Shown here piece by piece: positions 27,196 through 37,900 of a stretch of 64,000 bases of DNA. Positions within the stretch are counted from its first letter, which is position 1; every line of letters starts with the position of its first letter. Position numbers and translations under genes: made by a program. Source of the DNA: Maribacter sp. MMG018 (GTDB taxonomy: Bacteria; Bacteroidota; Bacteroidia; Flavobacteriales; Flavobacteriaceae); NCBI RefSeq assembly GCF_018100785.1, contig NZ_JAGJEC010000001.1:1364001-1428000 (forward strand). Direction: 5' to 3'. The notes beneath the pieces are model-generated. The model ran no database searches. It had not been told where the DNA came from and saw only the letters and a program-made list of their open reading frames with translations.

Positions 27196-28509
27196 TTATG
27201 GCCCTTCGTTTTGTTCGCTGCCGTAAAACCTATTGAAGATGAGGCAGGCGGTTAGGTCTCCAGTGACGTTCACCGAAGTTCTGAACATTCCTAAAATGCG
27301 GTCTATACCTATGATGACGATGAGGCCGTCTACAGGAATTCCCGAGCTCTGTAGTACCGAGGCAAGAACAATGACCCCACCACCGGGAATGGCCGGTGTT
27401 CCTATAGAGGCCGCCACAACCGTAAAAGTAATCAGCAATAGGTTCATTATGGTCAGTTCTATGCCGTAGGCCTGGGCCATGAACAACGTGGTTACACATT
27501 GGAACAGGGCTGTGCCGTCCATATTTATAGTGGCACCGACGGGGATAACAAAATCGCGGATATGGGAAGAAATCCCTAATTTTTCATCTGCCGTTTTCAT
27601 CGATAAGGGCATCACAGCGGCCGAACTGGCTGTGGAGAAGGCCAGTAGTTGGGGTTCTTTAATTGCTTTTAGAAACTTTAGTGGACTCTGTTTGCCGACT
27701 ACCAAGACCATAAGCAAATAGAATAGCAATAAGAGTAACAACCCCAAGATTACAACGCCCATGTAGTATCCGAGTCCCAAAAATATTTCGAAACCCGTTC
27801 TGGACAATAAGGCGGCAATTAAACCAAAAACTGCATAAGGCACCAGTGCCATGGCCCATGACACGACGATCATACATATTTTCTGTACCGCTTCGGAAAA
27901 ACGGATAATGGGCCTTGCGATGTCGTCTTGTAGTTGGGTAATGGCGACGCCGATTATAATGGTAAAGATCACTACGCCGAGCATCTCTCCCGTTAAAATG
28001 GACTCCAATGGATTGTTGGGGATGAGATTAGAGATGGTATTCGGAATATTATCCATAAGGTTGGTCTGTTCTACGGGGATGGTTCCGCTTTCATTGCTGT
28101 TTGGAAAACCGCCCAACGATAAAACATATTGGCCAGGTTTTAGTATTAGGGTTACGAACAAACCTAAGATTATGGCTACTGCCGTGGTGAAGATGAAATA
28201 GAGCAATAAACGAAGTCCGAAAGATTTTAGGTTTTCCGAGGTATTGCTTACGATTCCCGTCAATATCGATGTAAATATCAACGGAATCATGATCATCTGA
28301 ACCAGACGCATGAAGATTTGGCCGGGCAGATCTAGCCAATCGGCCAACCGAAGACTGACTTCCTCCGTTAATAGTCCCGTTGACGGATTAAGTAATACAC
28401 CGGCTCCCGCCCCCAAAACGAGTCCCACGATTACCTTGAGCCATAGTTGTCCCTTTATAAGACGGTCCAAGTGCTCAGATAAATGGTTGATAGGCCTAAA
28501 TTCTATCAT
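27196..28509 (-). CDS. Dicarboxylate/amino acid:cation symporter (DAACS family)
   Basis: 437 residues with the GltPh/DctA fold: six N-terminal helices, a serine-rich re-entrant hairpin (AFSTASSAAVMPLS) and the NMDGTALFQ motif of helix 7. The final segment includes GTPAIPGGGVIVL and DRILGMFRTSVNVTGD, which binds substrate carboxylate and Na+ or H+. It imports C4-dicarboxylates or acidic amino acids across the inner membrane. The start lies 33 bp after the polA stop on the same strand, so it is probably co-transcribed with polA. No terminator is obvious at its end. Confidence 0.9.
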   Translation of the reverse strand: MIEFRPINHLSEHLDRLIKGQLWLKVIVGLVLGAGAGVLLNPSTGLLTEEVSLRLADWLDLPGQIFMRLVQMIMIPLIFTSILTGIVSNTSENLKSFGLRLLLYFIFTTAVAIILGLFVTLILKPGQYVLSLGGFPNSNESGTIPVEQTNLMDNIPNTISNLIPNNPLESILTGEMLGVVIFTIIIGVAITQLQDDIARPIIRFSEAVQKICMIVVSWAMALVPYAVFGLIAALLSRTGFEIFLGLGYYMGVVILGLLLLLLFYLLMVLVVGKQSPLKFLKAIKEPQLLAFSTASSAAVMPLSMKTADEKLGISSHIRDFVIPVGATINMDGTALFQCVTTLFMAQAYGIELTIMNLLLITFTVVAASIGTPAIPGGGVIVLASVLQSSGIPVDGLIVIIGIDRILGMFRTSVNVTGDLTACLIFNRFYGSEQNEGP

Positions 28510-28542
28510 GACGTTTACGCTGTTTAAGACGTGGGTATATGA

Positions 28543-31377
28543 TTAATGGGCCTCGAGCCAATTATGGCCTATGCCTACCTCTACATCCAAGGGGACCGAT
28601 AGTTCAAAGGCATTTTGCATTTCAGACTGTATCATTGTCTTAAGTTCGTCCAGTTCGGGCTTAAAAATGTCAAAGACCAATTCATCATGTACTTGTAAGA
28701 GCATTTTAGATTTAAAGTTGCCCTCGCTAAGCTTTTTATGAATGTTGATCATAGCTATTTTTATGATGTCGGCGGCACTTCCTTGAATAGGGGCGTTGAC
28801 GGCATTTCGTTCGGCCGCTCCGCGTACAATGGCATTGCTGCCGTTAATGTCCTTTAAATACCTGCGTCTGCCCAAAACCGTTTGCACATACCCATGTTCA
28901 CGGGCAAAATCGATTTGCTCACTGATGTAGTTCCTCAGTTTGGGGTAGGTTTTGTAATAGGTGTCTATGAGTTCCTTGGCTTCCGAACGCGAGAGGTCGG
29001 TTTGGTTGCTGAGGCCAAAGGCCGAAACTCCGTAAATGATACCGAAATTAACGGTTTTGGCATTGCTTCGCTGTTCGCGGGTCACTTCCTCAAGGGGTAC
29101 GTTGAATACTTTTGAGGCGGTAGAGGCGTGAATGTCCTCGCCATTTTTAAACGCCTCGATCATGGTAGTCTCCTCACTTAGGGCGGCAATGATCCGCAAT
29201 TCTATCTGGGAGTAATCCGCGGCCAATAAAACATAGTTTTCATCCTTAGGTACAAAGGCCTTACGTACCTGTCTACCCCGTTCCGTTCGTATCGGAATGT
29301 TTTGAAGGTTGGGGTTGTTGCTGCTCAGACGGCCCGTTGCGGCAACGGTCTGCATGTAATCGGTATGTATGCGTCCGGTGGCCGGTTGTACCTGCTCCGG
29401 CAACGCATCTATATAGGTGCTCTTAAGTTTTGCCAGTCCCCGGTACTCCAATACGTCCCTAATGATCTCATGGTCTTTGGCCAAATACGAAAGTACGTCC
29501 TCTGAGGTAGAATACTGTCCGGTTTTGGTCTTCTTGGGTTTGTCCACCAATTTCATTTTGTTGAAGAGGATCTCTCCCAATTGTTTTGGAGACCCGATAT
29601 TGAATTCCTCACCGGCGGCTTCGTAAATTTTTCCTTCTAGGTTTTTAATGTCATTGTTCAGGTCTTCGGACAGGGAGTTCAGAAACTTTTCGTCAAGTTT
29701 GATCCCCTCCAGTTCCATATCGGCAAGAACCCTCAGTAGCGGAATTTCTATAGTGTTGAAAAGGTCTTCCGTTTTTGCTTCGGCAAGTTCGGGTCTAAAA
29801 TGTTCTGCCAATTGAAGGGTGATATCCGCATCTTCTACTGCATATTCGGTTTGTTGCTCCAAAGGAACATCGCGCATATTCAATTGGTTCTTTCCTTTTT
29901 TACCTATCAGCTCGGTAATGGAGACCGGTGTATAATTGAGGTAGGTTTCCGATAGCACATCCATATTGTGGCGCATATCGGGGTTGATCAAATAATGGGC
30001 CAACATGGTATCAAAGAGTTTTCCCTTAACCTGTATATTGTATTTGTGCAGTACCTTGATGTCGTACTTTAGGTTTTGTCCGATCTTTTCGATGTCCTCC
30101 GATTCAAAAAAAGGCCGTAGTTGCTCAATCAGTTGTTGGGCCTCTTCTTTGTCCTCTGGAAAAGGGAGGTAGAAACCTTTAGTGGCTTCCCAAGAAAAGG
30201 CAATACCGACCAATTGGGCTTCCAAAGGATTCAATGAAGTGGTTTCAGTGTCGAAACATACCGATGTTTGCTTCATTAAATTCTGAAGAAAAAGTTTCAT
30301 GGCCATTCCCGGGGTCACACTTTGATAGGCGTGCGCTACGTCTTTAATCGTTTTTCTGCTAGAGCTGTCTTTCATGGTGGCAGGTGATGCCCCGTCGCCA
30401 CCAAATAACGAAAACTGGCCACTACCAGCTGATGAAGACGATTTTTTTGGGGTCGGTGTGCCATTTTCTTGGGATGCGTCAGCTGCTGCTTCCTTTGAGA
30501 ATAATTTTATGAATTGGTCCTTGAGTCTTCTAAATTCGAGCTCCTCAAAAATTTCCTGCACTTTTTCGGCGTCGGGTACAGACATTTCATAGTCTTTGGC
30601 GTCAAAGGTAACGTCGCATTCGGTACAGATGGTAGCCAGTTTTTTGGAAAGCAGACCGAGTTCTTTGTGTTCTTCCACCTTTTCCTTCATCTTGCCTTTT
30701 AGCTGGTCGGTATTTTCAAGAAGTCCTTCCATAGATCCGAACTGGGCAATGAATTTTTTGGCGGTCTTGTCCCCCACACCGGGTAACCCGGGAATGTTAT
30801 CACTGGCGTCTCCCATCATGCCCAAATAGTCGATTACCTGCTCGGGGCGTTCCACTCCAAAACGCTTCTGGACTTCGGGAATACCCCAAATTTCAATACC
30901 ATTGCCCATTCTTGCCGGGCGGTACATGAAAATATTCTCGGAGACCAACTGGCCAAAATCCTTATCAGGGGTTACCATATATACTTTATAATCTTCTTTC
31001 TCGGCCTGTTTGGCCAAAGTGCCTATGATGTCATCTGCTTCCCAGCCTTCCAATACCACCGAGGGAATATGCATGGCCTTGAGAATATCTTGAATGTAGG
31101 GCACCGCGATACGGATGGCGTCGGGTGTTTCGTCTCTGTTGGCCTTGTATTCGGGAAAAAGTTCGGTGCGTTCCGCACTGCCACCTTTGTCGAAACATAC
31201 GGCGAGGTGATCGGGTTTTTCACGTCTGATCACATCAAAAAGAGAATTCATAAAACCCATAATGGCACTGGTGTCCATTCCTTTGGAATTTATTCTGGGG
31301 TTCTTAATAAGTGCGTAATATCCTCGGAAAATCAGTGCATATGCGTCTAGTAGAAAAAGTCTTTTTTGTTCTGCCAT
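28543..31377 (-). CDS. polA: DNA polymerase I
   Basis: 944 residues with all three activities predicted. The 5' nuclease domain (about 1-290) has DAYALIFRGYYAL and GWEADDIIGTLA. The 3'-5' exonuclease (about 345-530) keeps FDTETTSL, NLKYDIKVL and the YAVED motif, so proofreading is intact, unlike in Taq-type enzymes. The polymerase domain (about 600-944) has motif A DYSQIELR, motif B RSNAKTVNFGIIYG and motif C QVHDELVF. It processes Okazaki fragments and fills repair gaps. A Ser/Gly-rich linker (about 300-335) joins the first two domains. Confidence 0.96.
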   Translation of the reverse strand: MAEQKRLFLLDAYALIFRGYYALIKNPRINSKGMDTSAIMGFMNSLFDVIRREKPDHLAVCFDKGGSAERTELFPEYKANRDETPDAIRIAVPYIQDILKAMHIPSVVLEGWEADDIIGTLAKQAEKEDYKVYMVTPDKDFGQLVSENIFMYRPARMGNGIEIWGIPEVQKRFGVERPEQVIDYLGMMGDASDNIPGLPGVGDKTAKKFIAQFGSMEGLLENTDQLKGKMKEKVEEHKELGLLSKKLATICTECDVTFDAKDYEMSVPDAEKVQEIFEELEFRRLKDQFIKLFSKEAAADASQENGTPTPKKSSSSAGSGQFSLFGGDGASPATMKDSSSRKTIKDVAHAYQSVTPGMAMKLFLQNLMKQTSVCFDTETTSLNPLEAQLVGIAFSWEATKGFYLPFPEDKEEAQQLIEQLRPFFESEDIEKIGQNLKYDIKVLHKYNIQVKGKLFDTMLAHYLINPDMRHNMDVLSETYLNYTPVSITELIGKKGKNQLNMRDVPLEQQTEYAVEDADITLQLAEHFRPELAEAKTEDLFNTIEIPLLRVLADMELEGIKLDEKFLNSLSEDLNNDIKNLEGKIYEAAGEEFNIGSPKQLGEILFNKMKLVDKPKKTKTGQYSTSEDVLSYLAKDHEIIRDVLEYRGLAKLKSTYIDALPEQVQPATGRIHTDYMQTVAATGRLSSNNPNLQNIPIRTERGRQVRKAFVPKDENYVLLAADYSQIELRIIAALSEETTMIEAFKNGEDIHASTASKVFNVPLEEVTREQRSNAKTVNFGIIYGVSAFGLSNQTDLSRSEAKELIDTYYKTYPKLRNYISEQIDFAREHGYVQTVLGRRRYLKDINGSNAIVRGAAERNAVNAPIQGSAADIIKIAMINIHKKLSEGNFKSKMLLQVHDELVFDIFKPELDELKTMIQSEMQNAFELSVPLDVEVGIGHNWLEAH

Positions 31378-31468
31378 TTTTAATGATTAAAAGTGCGACG
31401 ATAAAAGTACGAAGTTTGATTCGAAAGCGCGTAGAAATGCTCGAATTGTACTATGATCACCTATGTTT

Positions 31469-32470
31469 TTAAGCCTTTAAATAACTGTTCGCCGGATTGT
31501 TTGTATGTCCGTCATTAGTATAGGTGCGGTAAGAGAAGCCTGGGTGAATGCAATAAGCGCCCGTTTCGCCCTTTTTGTTTACTGCTATAAAGCCAATTTG
31601 AAAATCTTGTTTGTCCTTGTTCTTGGCAATGATTCTTTTTACACCTTCTTCACATGCTTCTTGTGGTGACTTGCCTTGTCTCATTAACTCTACGATCAAG
31701 AAACTGCCCACGGTCCGTACTACTTCTTCGCCAACACCGGTAGCGGTGGCACCGCCTACTTCATTGTCTACAAATAAACCGGCGCCTATTATTGGGGAGT
31801 CGCCAACTCTGCCGGCCATTTTGTACGCCATACCACTAGTAGTACAGGCCCCAGAAATATCTCCGTTTTTGTCAATGGCCAACATACCTATGGTGTCATG
31901 GTTTTCTATATTTATTATGGGTTTGTATTTCGATGTCTTTTTCCATTCCAACCATTCTTGTTTTGACTTTTCTGTCAGTAGGTCTGTCTTTTTAAATCCT
32001 TGTTCATAGGCAAACTGTTCGGCACCTTTTCCTACCAACATCACATGCGGTGTTTCTTCCATGACCTTTCTTGCTACCGATATGGGGTTGGCAATATTTT
32101 CAATGGCCAATACCGCACCGCAGTTGGCATCTTTGTCCATGATACAGGCGTCTAAGGTTACGTTGCCGTCCCTATCCGGCCTACCCCCGTTACCAACGGT
32201 TTGGTTGTCCAAATTGTTTTCTTCTACCATGACCCCTTGGTGAACGGCATCTAAAGAATTTCCACCTTCTTTTAGCACTTCCCAGGCCTTGGCCGTCGCA
32301 TTCCCGAAATCCCAGGTGCAAATAGCTATCGGAATATTTTCTTTGTCGGTCTCCGGTTTGTCCGTTTTGCTGGGGGCGGTTTCATTGCAAGAAGCTAATA
32401 TGGGGGCAGATAATATTCCTGCGGTTATGGTACTCGAATTTTTAAGAAATTTTCTTCTTTTCATAGACAT
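31469..32470 (-). CDS. N4-(beta-N-acetylglucosaminyl)-L-asparaginase, Tat-exported lipoprotein
   Basis: 333 residues. The N-terminus combines a twin-arginine motif (KRRKFLKNS) with a lipobox (LASC), so it is probably exported folded and lipid-anchored in the periplasm or at the surface. It is an Ntn hydrolase of the aspartylglucosaminidase family. Autocleavage should occur before the Thr of NHDTIGM, creating the catalytic N-terminal Thr. RVGDSPIIGAG and GATATGVGEEV form the substrate pocket. It removes GlcNAc-linked asparagine, fitting use of glycoproteins, akin to Flavobacterium (Elizabethkingia) glycosylasparaginase. An in-frame ATG two codons downstream could also start it. It is divergent from cutC with only 15 bp between. 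Confidence 0.88.
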   Translation of the reverse strand: MSMKRRKFLKNSSTITAGILSAPILASCNETAPSKTDKPETDKENIPIAICTWDFGNATAKAWEVLKEGGNSLDAVHQGVMVEENNLDNQTVGNGGRPDRDGNVTLDACIMDKDANCGAVLAIENIANPISVARKVMEETPHVMLVGKGAEQFAYEQGFKKTDLLTEKSKQEWLEWKKTSKYKPIINIENHDTIGMLAIDKNGDISGACTTSGMAYKMAGRVGDSPIIGAGLFVDNEVGGATATGVGEEVVRTVGSFLIVELMRQGKSPQEACEEGVKRIIAKNKDKQDFQIGFIAVNKKGETGAYCIHPGFSYRTYTNDGHTNNPANSYLKA

Positions 32471-32485
32471 GGTTCTTTACTTTTA

Positions 32486-33229
32486 ATGAAATCTAAATAT
32501 AATAATATGCTTGTAGAAGTATGTGCCAATTCTTTGGAATCTGCGTTGAATGCGCAAAAGGCCGGTGCTGATAGAATTGAACTTTGTTCAGAGCTGGCAG
32601 TGGGCGGTATTACCCCCTCTTACGGATTATTGAAATTGATAAGAGAGCAAATTTCTATACCTGTTCATGTTTTAATACGGCCAAGAAGTGGTGATTTTAC
32701 CTATTCGGACCTTGAGTTTGAAATTATGATGAGAGATATTTCTTTGTGTGTAGAAATGGGGTTTGATGGTGTTGTTTCTGGAGTTTTACATAAAGATTAT
32801 AGCTTGGATGGGAAGAGGACCGAGGATTTAGTGAGGGCTTCCGCTAATTTGAATTTTACGTTTCATAGGGCTTTTGATTGGGTGCGCCAACCATTGCATA
32901 CGCTTCGTTCACTAGAGGATATGGGGGTGAGTTATGTGCTTACCTCTGGTCAAAAGAAATCGGCATTAGCAGGTATCGAATTGTTGCAAGAGCTCAATGG
33001 GCGTGCTTCTAATATTGTGGTCATGCCCGGAAGTGGAATTAACGATAACAATGCGGCAGTGTTTAAAGAAAAGGGCTTTAAGGCCGTGCATTTATCGGGA
33101 ACCAAATTACAACAGACGTTGTTGGAGGATCCTTTGGTTTCAATGAATTCCTCTTCGTTTATGAACGATGATAAAATAGCGATAACCAGCACAGAAACTA
33201 TTAAAGCTGTTGTAGATAAGGTTAAATAA
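32486..33229 (+). CDS. cutC: CutC family protein
   Basis: 247 residues, TIM-barrel CutC family. Visible motifs include EVCANSLESALNAQKAGADRIELC near the N-terminus (shown here as the signature region, about residues 10-33), IRPRSGDFTYSD, FHRAFDW and VMPGSGIND. The family was linked to copper homeostasis in E. coli, but the biochemical function is unproven. A second ATG at 32507 (MLVEVC) matches most family N-termini better, and a -7-like TACTTTTA (32478-32485) would put the transcription start between the two ATGs. The upper start is therefore tentative. Confidence 0.88.
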   Translation: MKSKYNNMLVEVCANSLESALNAQKAGADRIELCSELAVGGITPSYGLLKLIREQISIPVHVLIRPRSGDFTYSDLEFEIMMRDISLCVEMGFDGVVSGVLHKDYSLDGKRTEDLVRASANLNFTFHRAFDWVRQPLHTLRSLEDMGVSYVLTSGQKKSALAGIELLQELNGRASNIVVMPGSGINDNNAAVFKEKGFKAVHLSGTKLQQTLLEDPLVSMNSSSFMNDDKIAITSTETIKAVVDKVK

Positions 33230-33286
33230 AAACCAAAAGCAACGTATGGTAGCATTTCAAAAAATATCTTTGTAAAAAAAAGAAGT

Positions 33287-34516
33287 ATGCTTCGTTGGAT
33301 CATCTTTGTAGTAGTATATCTAGGGTTAAGTTTTTATATAGTGCAAGCACTTAGGTCTCTCTTTAGGCAGCCTTGGGTATATCTTTTATATATAGTGGTG
33401 TCACTTGCTATATTGATAAATTTTATATATCAATTTACAGCAGGCGAAGAGGCAGGTCGGGTATTAAGTAGACCTAAGAGTTATGCCTTTGGTCTATTAT
33501 TGACGATGTTGTCCTTTAAAGTGGTAATTATCCTTTTTCTTTTTTCCGAAGACATTTTTAGAATTTTTACAGGAGCATATCATAAAATATTTGGAGCGGA
33601 CAAGGAGTTCAGCCTACCGGAACGAAGACGTTTTTTAAGTATGATAGGTCTGGGCATCGCGGCTCTTCCCTTTGGTGCTTTATTGTATGGTATGTACAAG
33701 GGTAAGTACAATTATAAAGTATTGAAGTATACGTTGGAATTTGATGATTTGCCAGAGAGTTTTGACGGGTATCGTATAACCCAGATTTCTGATATACATA
33801 GTGGAAGTTTTGATAACCGTAAAAAGATAGAATACGGTGTAAAACTTATAAATAGACAAAATAGCGACTTGCTGCTTTTTACCGGGGACATGGTGAACAA
33901 TAAGACGGAAGAGATGTTGCCTTGGGCAGAGCTTTTTAGTACATTAAAAGCAAAGGACGGTAAATTCTCCATTTTGGGAAATCATGATTATGGGGATTAT
34001 ATAGATTGGGAAACCGAAGAATTGAAGAGGCAGAATCTAGAAGACTTAAAAAAACTACAAAAAGATATGGGGTTCGATCTTTTGTTGAACGAGCATAGGT
34101 ACCTTAAAAAGGGAGCGGATAAAATTGCCTTGGTTGGAGTTGAGAACTGGGGTAGGGGCGGTTTTAAAAAAGCTGGAGACCTTAAGAAGGCCATTTCGAA
34201 TATTGCCAAGGACGATTTTACGATTTTAATGAGCCATGATCCGTCGCATTGGGAAGATGAAGTGTTGCATGATGATAAGCATTTTCATTTGACCTTGAGT
34301 GGTCATACACATGGTATGCAGTTTGGTATAGAAATACCGGGATGGGTTAAATGGAGTCCGATAAAATGGCGTTACAAGTATTGGGCCGGAGTATATAAAG
34401 AGTTGGGGCAATTTATTAATGTGAACAGGGGGTTTGGGTTTTTAGGCTATCCCGGTAGAGTAGGAATTTGGCCCGAAATAACCGTGATTACCTTAAAAAA
34501 GAAGTCGTTAACATGA
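33287..34516 (+). CDS. Membrane-anchored metallophosphoesterase
   Basis: 409 residues. The N-terminal third has membrane helices (about 2-22, 32-50, 66-90 and one near 120). The C-terminal part is a calcineurin-like phosphoesterase with its full metal ligand set: QISDIHSGS, LLFTGDMVNN, ILGNHDYGDY, LMSHDPSHW and LSGHTHGMQFG. It resembles YkuE/LpxH-like phosphoesterases; the substrate (nucleotide, phospholipid or protein) is not deducible. It follows cutC by 57 bp on the same strand. Confidence 0.85.
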   Translation: MLRWIIFVVVYLGLSFYIVQALRSLFRQPWVYLLYIVVSLAILINFIYQFTAGEEAGRVLSRPKSYAFGLLLTMLSFKVVIILFLFSEDIFRIFTGAYHKIFGADKEFSLPERRRFLSMIGLGIAALPFGALLYGMYKGKYNYKVLKYTLEFDDLPESFDGYRITQISDIHSGSFDNRKKIEYGVKLINRQNSDLLLFTGDMVNNKTEEMLPWAELFSTLKAKDGKFSILGNHDYGDYIDWETEELKRQNLEDLKKLQKDMGFDLLLNEHRYLKKGADKIALVGVENWGRGGFKKAGDLKKAISNIAKDDFTILMSHDPSHWEDEVLHDDKHFHLTLSGHTHGMQFGIEIPGWVKWSPIKWRYKYWAGVYKELGQFINVNRGFGFLGYPGRVGIWPEITVITLKKKSLT

Positions 34517-34555
34517 TTTTAACTCGTGTTGAACGCCACAATAATAAGCCCTTAG

Positions 34556-34585
34556 ATTGTATTTTAACATTTTTTACTACATTTG
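34556..34585 (+). promoter_or_regulatory. Promoter of the thioredoxin-like gene
   Basis: ATTG (34556-34559), 18-nt spacer, TACATTTG (34578-34585), 23 nt before the ATG. A good Bacteroidota promoter match. Confidence 0.6.
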
Positions 34586-34608
34586 GCGAATAACGTAAAG
34601 CCGATTAT

Positions 34609-34905
34609 ATGTCTAAATTTGGTGAACTTATAGATTTGAATGTGCCAGTACTCTTGGATTTTTATGCGGAGTGGAACGAGCAATCAACCGCTATGCATCC
34701 TGTATTAAGAGAGGTGGCTGCTGCTATTGGTGACAAGGGCAAGGTGATTAAAATAGATGTCGACAAGAATAAAGAACTGTCACAGGCATTACGTGTCAAA
34801 GGTTTGCCCACGCTAATGATCTACAAAAAAGGCGAGATGGTCTGGCGCCAAAGTGGTGAGCAAGACGCCAATACGCTTATAGGTATTCTGAACGAATATA
34901 TATAA
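34609..34905 (+). CDS. Thioredoxin-fold protein lacking active-site cysteines
   Basis: 98 residues, complete thioredoxin fold by pattern: LLDFYAEW in strand 3, DVDKNKELSQALRVKGLPTLMIY in strand 4 (listed as a region, with the cis-Pro at GLPT), and KKGEMVWRQSGEQ near the end. The usual WCGPC redox site is replaced by WNEQS, and the whole protein contains no cysteine, so it cannot act as a disulfide reductase. It has no signal peptide and is therefore cytoplasmic. Likely roles are a chaperone or protein-binding module. It has its own promoter and converges with the DUF2723 gene. Confidence 0.85.
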   Translation: MSKFGELIDLNVPVLLDFYAEWNEQSTAMHPVLREVAAAIGDKGKVIKIDVDKNKELSQALRVKGLPTLMIYKKGEMVWRQSGEQDANTLIGILNEYI

Positions 34906-34958
34906 GCGCCTTAACTTTCTTTTGTTTTTTATGAAATAGGAGTGTTTTTATGACCTGT

Positions 34959-37900
34959 TTATGGTCGAACACTATCATTGCTGGTATTAATAGTGTCCGA
35001 CATTGATACGGTGTCTACCATATCCGGATCGTTCTCCAATTCGGTTTCTGGCATTTCTAAACTGGCATCGTCTTTATAGAAGTGTTGAAACTTGTCTATA
35101 TATTCGTTGAATATTAGGGTTTCTTTCTCTGCCATGTCCTTCTCATCATTGGCTATGACCATATCTATATTTCTTCTATATGCTTCCATATCTGCAATAA
35201 TATCGTCAATATGGCCATACTGCTCATCTATGCTGGTAAGGGAGTAATACTCTAACCTTTCTTGGTATTTTTTCTTTAGAAGGCTAAAAAGTTCTCTTGC
35301 CTTTTCGGTTTCTCCTACTTTGTAATATCCATCTATAAATGGTTCTACCAATGAGTAATATCCAAATTTCTCTACAGGCATATTCTTCAGCGAAATTTCG
35401 ATAATATCTTTTGCCTTGTCCATCTTGTTCTCTTTGATGAGAGCTTCCATCAATCGGGCCAAATTACCTCTAAAAGATACACTCTGTATTCTTGTTTGTG
35501 TGTCGTGATAGATGTCTCCACCGGCATTTCCCCAATCCCAGTTGGTGACAATATCGTACATCAAGTCGGTATCTATTCTTCCCATTTCAAAAGAATTGGG
35601 TCTTTCTGTTCTTATAGGGACCAGTTTATAGGCAAGACCATCCAATTGTAGGTAATCTTTCATCCAAATGTATTCCGCATCGTCGAAACTTCCTCCAGAA
35701 AAATATAAAGGCCTTTTCCAGTCATTATTGGCCAAAATATCCAACATCATCATACTTTTTTTGGTGATTGCACCAGGTAGGTCTATGTCTATATAATCTA
35801 CGATGAGGGCAGAATCTTTTGGTTTTACCAGACCGCTTTCCAATACATTTTTCTTGTTAACGGGCACCCTTATTTTATTGGTAGGGTAGTACACTATGTT
35901 CTGGGTGTTTTCAGAATAAGCACTTAAATCCGCCCCCTGCTGTTCAAAAAGGTACTTTAATTTGGTCCTGGGCTTGTCGCTGTCGATCCAGTTGATAAAA
36001 TCTTTTATGTTCCATCTGTTTTCTGTAATACCTTGGTGGTATAGCACATCGCGATTACCCCAGCGGTATTTCTCGTGCTCTATTTGAGAAGGTATAGGGT
36101 CGCTCTCGTAGGCTTTTTTCTTCATTTGATCTACATACCAGTCGGTCTCGAACAAACTGGTACAAACTATTCTTACATCTGTACGGTAGCCCTCTATTTC
36201 TTGTGCATACCAAAGGGGAAAGGTGTCGTTGTCGCCGATCGTAAACAAAATAGCTCCTGCATCTTCTTGGCAAGAATCCAAATATGCTTTGGCAGATGAA
36301 TTTGCCGTAAAGCGGTTAGATCGGTCGTGGTCGTCCCAATTTTGTACCGCCATAACCGTAGGCACGGCTAAAAGGCAGATGACAACTACTACAGGGGCCA
36401 AGACTTTTGGGGTCAACCAATCTTTAAATCCGTCATAAAGACCGTAAACACCAATACCGATCCAAATGGCAAAAATGTAAAACGATCCTACCAAAGAATA
36501 ATCTCTTTCCCTAGGCTGAAAAATACCGGGGTTGGTGTAAAACTGAATTGCCAGTCCCGTGAAAAGGAAGAACACCAGTAAGACCCAAAATTGTTTCGGG
36601 TTTTTTGATACTTGGAAAACAATACCGATAATACCCAATATTAAAGGTAAAAAGAAATAGGTATTGCGGCCTGGGTTGTTTTTTATGTCGCTTGGTAGGT
36701 TGTCTTGACTTCCCAACCTTGCGCTGTCGATAAAATTAATACCGCTTAACCAGTTTCCGTTATCGTTGTACCGTCCTTGTACGTCGTTCTGTTTGCCGAC
36801 AAAATTCCACATAAAATAACGTAGGTACATGTAGTTGAACTGGAACTCCACCATGTATTTAATGTTATCCCATACAGATGGTGGCTCTACCTCTATGTAA
36901 TCACTAAAGCGTTTTAGAAAACTAATGTATTGTTCCGCATCTATTTCTCCATTGGCGAAACCTGTTTTTACTTGATTGGCAGCTTCCCTGAGCTCTGCAT
37001 TGGATTCTGTCAACCTAAAATCCAATGGACCAAAATAACGCATATAATTTGCTGCATTTTGCGAACTCCACATTCTTGGAAGAAAACCTTGGTGCTTAGG
37101 GTTGGGGCCCTGTTCCGATTTTTTGTATTTGTTTACGATGATGTATTTCCCCAGGGTATAGTCTTTTTCGTACTTGGGCTTACCGTCCCTGTCCTCTCCC
37201 GGAGGGGCGAACATGTCAGAGTAATAGGTTCCGTAAATTGGGCTGTCTACCCCAGGGTATTGTTCCCTGTTGTAGTAGGCCAATAGGGCACGGGCATCCT
37301 CAGGGTTGTTTTCGTTGATGACTACTTTGGCGTTCGCACGTATAGGTAACATTAACCATGAAGAAAATCCTAAAAACAAGAACATTAAACAAAGAACTAT
37401 TGTGTTTCCTGTTTTGTAATTGTTTTTTCGGGTGTAGTTTAACCCGAAGTAAAAAGCCGCTATAAATAAAATACCTATAATAATGGATCCAGAATTAAAG
37501 GGAAGTCCGATACTATTGACAAAAAATACTTCTCCCCACCCGAATAATTTTAATACGTAGGTCAATGAGAATTTATAGACCAACATTAAAATGGCTATAA
37601 CAGCGATGTTTGCCAATAAAAAGTTCTTTATGGTCGTTTTTTTATACGTTTTAAAGTAATAAAGTAGACCTACCGATGGGATAGCCAAAAAGCCCATAAA
37701 TTGAACCCCGAAGGTTAAGCCTATTACGAAAGATATAAGTATGAGCCATCTGTTTCCTCTAGGGTCGTCTAGGTTATCCGTCCATTTTAATCCAAGCCAT
37801 AACAATAATGCCATTATAAAACTTGCCATGGCGTATACCTCTGTTTCTACGGCATTGAACCAAAAACTGTCGGAATAGGTAAATGCCAAAGAACCTATTA

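Noticed and set aside
2506..32470. Two asparaginases as a duplicated gene
   Set aside because: AnsA and the glycosylasparaginase belong to different folds and are unrelated in sequence.
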